Positions 60,169 through 64,000 of a DNA stretch of 64,000 nucleotides are shown one piece after another. Position 1 is the stretch's first letter, and each line of letters begins with the position of its first letter. The DNA is taken from NCBI GenBank assembly GCA_934747775.1, contig CAKVHA010000001.1:62001-126000 (forward strand), given 5' to 3'. The notes beneath the pieces were generated by a model. It saw only the letters and a list, made by a program, of their open reading frames with translations. It was not told where the DNA came from and searched no databases. The translations under genes were made by a program, and so were the position numbers. The DNA is from an uncultured Clostridia bacterium (lineage in GTDB: Bacteria; Bacillota; Clostridia; Christensenellales; UBA1242).

Positions 60169-61581
60169 ATGCAATACGATGTAGTTATAGGGCTAGAAGT
60201 TCATACCGAACTAAAAACCCAATCAAAATGTTTTTGTGCTTGCAAAAACGAATATAACAAAGTTCCAAACACCAACTGTTGCCCTGTTTGCGTTGGTCTT
60301 CCGGGGGCTTTGCCAATACTAAACAAATACGCCGTAGAACAAACCATAAAAGCTGGTTTGGCGCTAGGTTTTGATATTAATGATATAGCAATTTTTGAGC
60401 GAAAAAACTATTTTTATCCCGACCTAAGCAAGGCGTATCAAATAAGCCAACTTGAAAAACCCATTTGCATTAATGGGCACTTAAAAGTGGGCGAAAAAAA
60501 CATTCCAATAAACCGCATTCATTTAGAAGAAGATGCAGGAAAACTTGTTCACGAAGGCGGCAAAACCTTTGTGGATTACAACCGCGGTGGCGTTCCGCTA
60601 ATAGAGCTTGTTACTGACGCGCTACTAGAGCCACATATGGAAACAGCCGACGAAGCAATTGAGTTTTTAACAAAACTTCGCCAAATTTATATTTATGCTG
60701 GAGTTTCCGATTGCGAAATAGAAAAAGGGCAAATGCGTGCCGATGTAAATATTTCGCTAAAACCAAAGGGTAGCAAAAAGTTTGGCACTAAGGTTGAAAT
60801 GAAAAACATTATGGGTTTTAGGTCTATTCATAGAGCAATAGAGTACGAAATTGCTAGGCAAAAAGATATTTTAGACGATGGCGGAACTGTAGAACAAGAA
60901 ACACGCAAATGGGATTTTGATAAGTGCGAAAGTTTTACACTTAGAAACAAAGAAAATGCAGAAGATTATAGATATTTTCCAGACCCAGACTTACTTAGTG
61001 TGCATATTTCAAATGCCGACGTGGAAAGAATTAAAAATTCGCTTCCAATATTGCCAGACGAACTAAAACAAAAGTTTGTGGGCGAGTACGGTCTTAGTGA
61101 TTACGATGCCGAAGTTATACTTGCCGAAAAACCTGTTGCGGACTTATATGTGCAGTGTTTAAACGAGTATTTCCAACCCAAAACCACCGCAAACTGGTTT
61201 ACAACCGAAATTCTTGCGCGAATTAAAGGTGGCGCAAAACTAGATATTTCTAAAGACAACTTGGTGTGGATAATTAAGTCGGTTGACGAGAAAAAAATAC
61301 AAAGAAACTCCGCAAAAGATCTTTTGTCTTATGTGTGGGGAACAAACTTAAACGCACAAGAAGAAGCTAAAAAACAAGGAATTTTAGCCGACTTGTCGGA
61401 CGACTTTATTATGGAAGTTTTAAATAAAGTGCTAGCCCAAAAAGCGCAGGTTGTTGAACAATTTAAACGCGAACAAGACCCAAAAATTTTAAACTTTTTG
61501 GTTGGTCAGGTTATGCGTGAAACTCGCGGAAAAGCAAACGCACAAGATGTGCTAGAAAAAATTAAACAAAAAATACAATAA
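60169..61581 (+). CDS. gatB: Asp/Glu-tRNA amidotransferase subunit B
   Basis: Kinase and tRNA-binding subunit that activates the misacylated tRNA and receives ammonia from GatA. The 470-residue product opens VVIGLEVHTELKTQSKCFC and carries the zinc cysteines (C22, C24 region and CCPVC). LEEDAGKLVH, YNRGGVPLIELV and RADVNISLKP are conserved, and the C-terminal YqeY-like tail is present. AGGAGG precedes the ATG. It is the last gene tightly linked to gatCA; aspS follows after 304 bp of AT-rich DNA. Confidence 0.97.
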   Translation: MQYDVVIGLEVHTELKTQSKCFCACKNEYNKVPNTNCCPVCVGLPGALPILNKYAVEQTIKAGLALGFDINDIAIFERKNYFYPDLSKAYQISQLEKPICINGHLKVGEKNIPINRIHLEEDAGKLVHEGGKTFVDYNRGGVPLIELVTDALLEPHMETADEAIEFLTKLRQIYIYAGVSDCEIEKGQMRADVNISLKPKGSKKFGTKVEMKNIMGFRSIHRAIEYEIARQKDILDDGGTVEQETRKWDFDKCESFTLRNKENAEDYRYFPDPDLLSVHISNADVERIKNSLPILPDELKQKFVGEYGLSDYDAEVILAEKPVADLYVQCLNEYFQPKTTANWFTTEILARIKGGAKLDISKDNLVWIIKSVDEKKIQRNSAKDLLSYVWGTNLNAQEEAKKQGILADLSDDFIMEVLNKVLAQKAQVVEQFKREQDPKILNFLVGQVMRETRGKANAQDVLEKIKQKIQ

Positions 61582-61885
61582 CTTTACTGTAACTTTTTTT
61601 AAAATAAGAAATAATGATTATATGAAAATAAAAATCATATAAAACTTAAAAATCTGTTTTTAAAGTTGTGAATTTAAAATAAAAAAACGAATAAATAATT
61701 CAAACAAATTTTAAAGAACAAGAATTAAATATAAAAAAATTTATATATGCCAATTTTAAAAACAAAATAAAATTTATAAACAACAAAATGATAAAAAGAT
61801 AAAATTATTAAAATAAAAACAACAAAAAACAATTACAAAAAGTGTAATTGAAAACATAAAAATAAAGTAAAAAAGGAGAAAGATT
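61582..61885. other. AT-rich gap between gatB and aspS
   Basis: 304 bp of extreme A/T content with no gene. A small hairpin (CAATTAC, loop, GTAATTG, about 61829-61849) has no useful T-run. I see no clear promoter, so aspS may be read from gatCAB or from a weak promoter here. Confidence 0.5.
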
Positions 61886-63619
61886 ATGTACAGAACTATG
61901 ATGTTGGGCGATGTAGACGAAAAGCTTATTGGTCAAACAGTAGAACTTGCCGGCTGGGTAAACACAGTGCGTGACCACGGCGGAATAGTTTTTATTGATA
62001 TTCGCGACAAAAGCGGAATTGTCCAACTAAAAACACACGACGATAGTTTGCTTAGCACATTATCGCGTGAAAGTGTAGTTACAGTTAAAGGAAAAATTGT
62101 TTTAAGAGACGAAGACACCATTAACTTATCCATAAAATCGGGCAAAGTGGAATTAGACCTAGAAGGCTTAAAAGTACTATCGGAATCAAAACACATTTTG
62201 CCGTTTGAAGTGGAAGATAGTATGAAAGTGGGCGAAGAGTTAAGACTAAAATATCGATACTTAGATTTAAGAAATGACACAATGCAGCAAATGTTAAAAT
62301 TGCGTGCCGATGTTGCGTTTGATACGCGTGTTATAATGCGCGAAATGGGGTTTACAGAAGTTAACACCCCAATACTTACTGTTCCTAGTCCCGAAGGCGC
62401 AAGAGATTATTTAGTGCCAAGCAGAGTTCACAAGGGTAAATTTTATGCACTTCCACAAGCGCCACAGCAGTTTAAACAGCTTTTAATGTGCGGCGGTGTG
62501 GATAAATATTTTCAAATAGCACCTTGTTTTAGAGATGAAGACCCACGTGCCGATAGGCTTGCTGGCGACTTTTATCAAATCGATATGGAAATGAGTTTTG
62601 CCACACAAGAAGATGTTCAAAAGACCACAGAAACTTTAATAGAAAAATTGTTTTCTAAATATAGCAAGTTTCCCACAAACAAAGCACCATTCAAAAAAAT
62701 TCCATACAAAGAAGCAATGGTTAAGTTTGGTTCGGACAAACCAGATTTAAGAAACCCAATAGAAATGGTGGGGCTAGAAGATGTTTTTAGTAAAACCACA
62801 TTTAAAGCGTTTAAAGACCGCACTGTAGAAGGCTTTGCAGTAGACGCAAGCAAACAGCCGCGCGCGTTTTTCGACGGATTGCAAGACTTAATGCTAAGTG
62901 AAAGGGCTGAAGGTTTGGCGTGGGTTAGGGTGCAAGAAGACGGCAGTCTAAAAGGTCCAATAGTTAAGTTTATAACCGAAAAAGAGTGCGAAGATTTAAA
63001 AGCCAAAACAAAAGCGCAAGTTGGCTACGACATTTTTGTTATTGCCGACGCAAGCCCTAAAAAGTGCTACAAACTTGCAGGATTGTTGCGCGATGAAGTT
63101 GGTAAAAAAATGGGCATTATAGATAAATCTCGCACCGAGTTTTGTTGGATAGTAGATTTTCCTATGTTTGAGCTTTCCGACGATGGCAAAATTGAGTTTT
63201 GCCACAACCCATTCAACAAACCAAAAGTTGATTTGGAGCAGTTGTCCAAAATGGATCCGTTAAAAGTGGAAGCTTATCAGTACGACCTTGTTGCAAACGG
63301 TTACGAAGTTGCGTCGGGTGCTGTTAGAAACACCGACAGGGAAATGATGCTAAAACTTTTTGATATTGTTGGATATAGTGAAGACGAAATTATTAAGCGT
63401 TTTGGTACTCTTTATACCGCGTTCCAATATGGTGTTCCGCCACACGCTGGAGTTGCGCCAGGGTTTGAAAGGTTGCTTATGTTAATGCTAGGCATCACAA
63501 ATATTCGTGATGTTGTGCCATTTCCTATGAACAGCAAAGCGCAAGATGTTTTAATGGACGGTCCAATAGATGCCGACGAAAAACAACTAAGAGAACTTCA
63601 CATAAAGTTAAGACAATAA
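61886..63619 (+). CDS. aspS: Aspartyl-tRNA synthetase, non-discriminating type likely
   Basis: Class II synthetase, 577 residues, the usual bacterial length with the GAD insertion. Motif 2 is FRDEDPRADR and motif 3 is GVAPGFERLLMLM. The N-terminal OB fold reads TVRDHGGIVFIDIRDKSG. His31 is the residue associated with non-discriminating AspRS, which charge both tRNA(Asp) and tRNA(Asn); discriminating enzymes usually have Leu there. That fits a pathway in which GatCAB then converts Asp-tRNA(Asn) to Asn-tRNA(Asn). AAAAGGAG precedes the ATG. Confidence 0.95.
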   Translation: MYRTMMLGDVDEKLIGQTVELAGWVNTVRDHGGIVFIDIRDKSGIVQLKTHDDSLLSTLSRESVVTVKGKIVLRDEDTINLSIKSGKVELDLEGLKVLSESKHILPFEVEDSMKVGEELRLKYRYLDLRNDTMQQMLKLRADVAFDTRVIMREMGFTEVNTPILTVPSPEGARDYLVPSRVHKGKFYALPQAPQQFKQLLMCGGVDKYFQIAPCFRDEDPRADRLAGDFYQIDMEMSFATQEDVQKTTETLIEKLFSKYSKFPTNKAPFKKIPYKEAMVKFGSDKPDLRNPIEMVGLEDVFSKTTFKAFKDRTVEGFAVDASKQPRAFFDGLQDLMLSERAEGLAWVRVQEDGSLKGPIVKFITEKECEDLKAKTKAQVGYDIFVIADASPKKCYKLAGLLRDEVGKKMGIIDKSRTEFCWIVDFPMFELSDDGKIEFCHNPFNKPKVDLEQLSKMDPLKVEAYQYDLVANGYEVASGAVRNTDREMMLKLFDIVGYSEDEIIKRFGTLYTAFQYGVPPHAGVAPGFERLLMLMLGITNIRDVVPFPMNSKAQDVLMDGPIDADEKQLRELHIKLRQ

Positions 63620-63652
63620 AAAAACCCCAACCGCTAATGGTTGGGATTTTTT
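63619..63652. terminator. Bidirectional terminator between aspS and the small membrane peptide gene
   Basis: CCCAACC, loop of 6, GGTTGGG flanked by A-run and T-run. It serves aspS on + and the convergent 53-codon gene on -. Confidence 0.88.
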
Positions 63653-63812
63653 ATATGTCCAATTTATATGATATTTGCGTGCGAGTGTTGTTGTACAACT
63701 GGTCGTCCGCAGCTTTAAGTTTGTCACCGTAATTGCTAATTTTCAACGAAAAATACACGGCTATAAAAATAACCAAGCAAACAAGCAAAATGTTAAAAAT
63801 CTTTTTGTTCAT
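63651..63812 (-). CDS. Small single-pass membrane protein, 53 residues
   Basis: A short minus-strand gene. AAGGAGA lies 5-6 bases before the ATG. The product begins MNKKIFNILLVCLVIFIAVY, one membrane segment (about 5-22), followed by a hydrophilic outer part ending TRTQISYKLDI. It has its own promoter (TTGACA at 63867-63862, 17-bp spacer, TAAAAT at 63844-63839) and shares the terminator of aspS. I do not recognise the family. The quality of these signals argues for a real gene. Confidence 0.65.
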   Translation of the reverse strand: MNKKIFNILLVCLVIFIAVYFSLKISNYGDKLKAADDQLYNNTRTQISYKLDI

Positions 63813-64000
63813 AGCAATTCTCCTTACAATTTACATTCATTTTATATTATTATTTCATTTTTGTCAATATCTAAAAAAATTTTTTTATAGTTTTCAAATA
63901 AAAAATTGGACAAAAATGTTTTATTTTATGAAGTTTTACTAATATAATGTGATAAAAGTGTACAAAATTATTATGTCACAAATTCTTGCTTTTAAAAAAA

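Overview
The window is AT-rich DNA that uses the standard code (TGA only as a stop) with strong Shine-Dalgarno sites. It comes from a low-GC Gram-positive, most likely an uncultured gut-type member of the Bacillota/Clostridia. Support: the order mnmE-mnmG-rsmG-parA-parB with three perfect parS sites, a YyaC-type sporulation protein, QueH, GatCAB with an AspRS of non-discriminating type, and A/T-rich extended -10 promoters. The gyrase, tRNA-modification and ParABS genes place the left end close to the replication origin. I saw no dnaA, dnaN or clear DnaA-box cluster.

Layout. 1-12.1 kb: gyrB, gyrA, mnmE, mnmG, rsmG, parA, parB, all on +. 12.3-19.4 kb: a CvpA-like membrane protein (-), yyaC, ftsH, a small lipoprotein-like gene, a small HEPN-motif gene lying between two copies of a dispersed repeat, and an O-antigen-ligase/Wzy-like protein (-). 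19.7-25.8 kb: a compact type II-C CRISPR system in the order tracrRNA, cas9, cas1, cas2, array. The array has 18 repeats and 17 spacers of exactly 30 bp; its crRNA strand is the minus strand, and every repeat ends in an extended -10 promoter. 25.9-35.0 kb: accessory and housekeeping genes (SGNH hydrolase, two GNATs, nitroreductase, signal peptidase I, a BspA/MBG surface protein, a YgjV-like protein, a sugar-phosphate isomerase-like protein, one unknown). 35.2-37.3 kb: tRNA-Ser(GCU), followed by a two-gene CBASS anti-phage operon (CD-NTase plus a Cap15-like 2TM-beta-barrel effector) flanked by direct repeats of at least 116 bp that include the tRNA 3' end and its terminator.

37.4-54.4 kb: an unknown protein with a leaderless-type promoter, a LysR regulator, then a dense run of 13 overlapping or adjacent genes: GNAT, nucleoside-deoxyribosyltransferase-like, radical SAM, two DegT-type aminotransferases, two FemAB/BioF2-like acyltransferases, MurG-like glycosyltransferase, nucleotide-sugar dehydrogenase, PHP phosphoesterase, RdgB-like NTP pyrophosphatase, APH-like kinase and class I/II aminotransferase. 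It looks like an undescribed biosynthetic operon, probably acquired horizontally. An ABC-F protein follows on a consensus promoter.

54.5-64 kb: GtrA-like protein, tRNA-Arg(UCG) with a 208-bp tandem repeat carrying tRNA half copies, a 4-TM protein, an ArsP_2-type metal permease with a His/Cys-rich loop, queH, then gatCAB and aspS. Upstream of gatC is a classical transcription attenuator with a 20-residue leader peptide containing eight consecutive Asn codons. This ties expression of the Asp-tRNA(Asn) amidotransferase to charged Asn-tRNA. A 53-residue membrane peptide gene (-) closes the window.

The strongest leads are the Asn-leader attenuator, the repeat-flanked CBASS insertion at tRNA-Ser, and the uncharacterised 40-52.5 kb biosynthetic operon.
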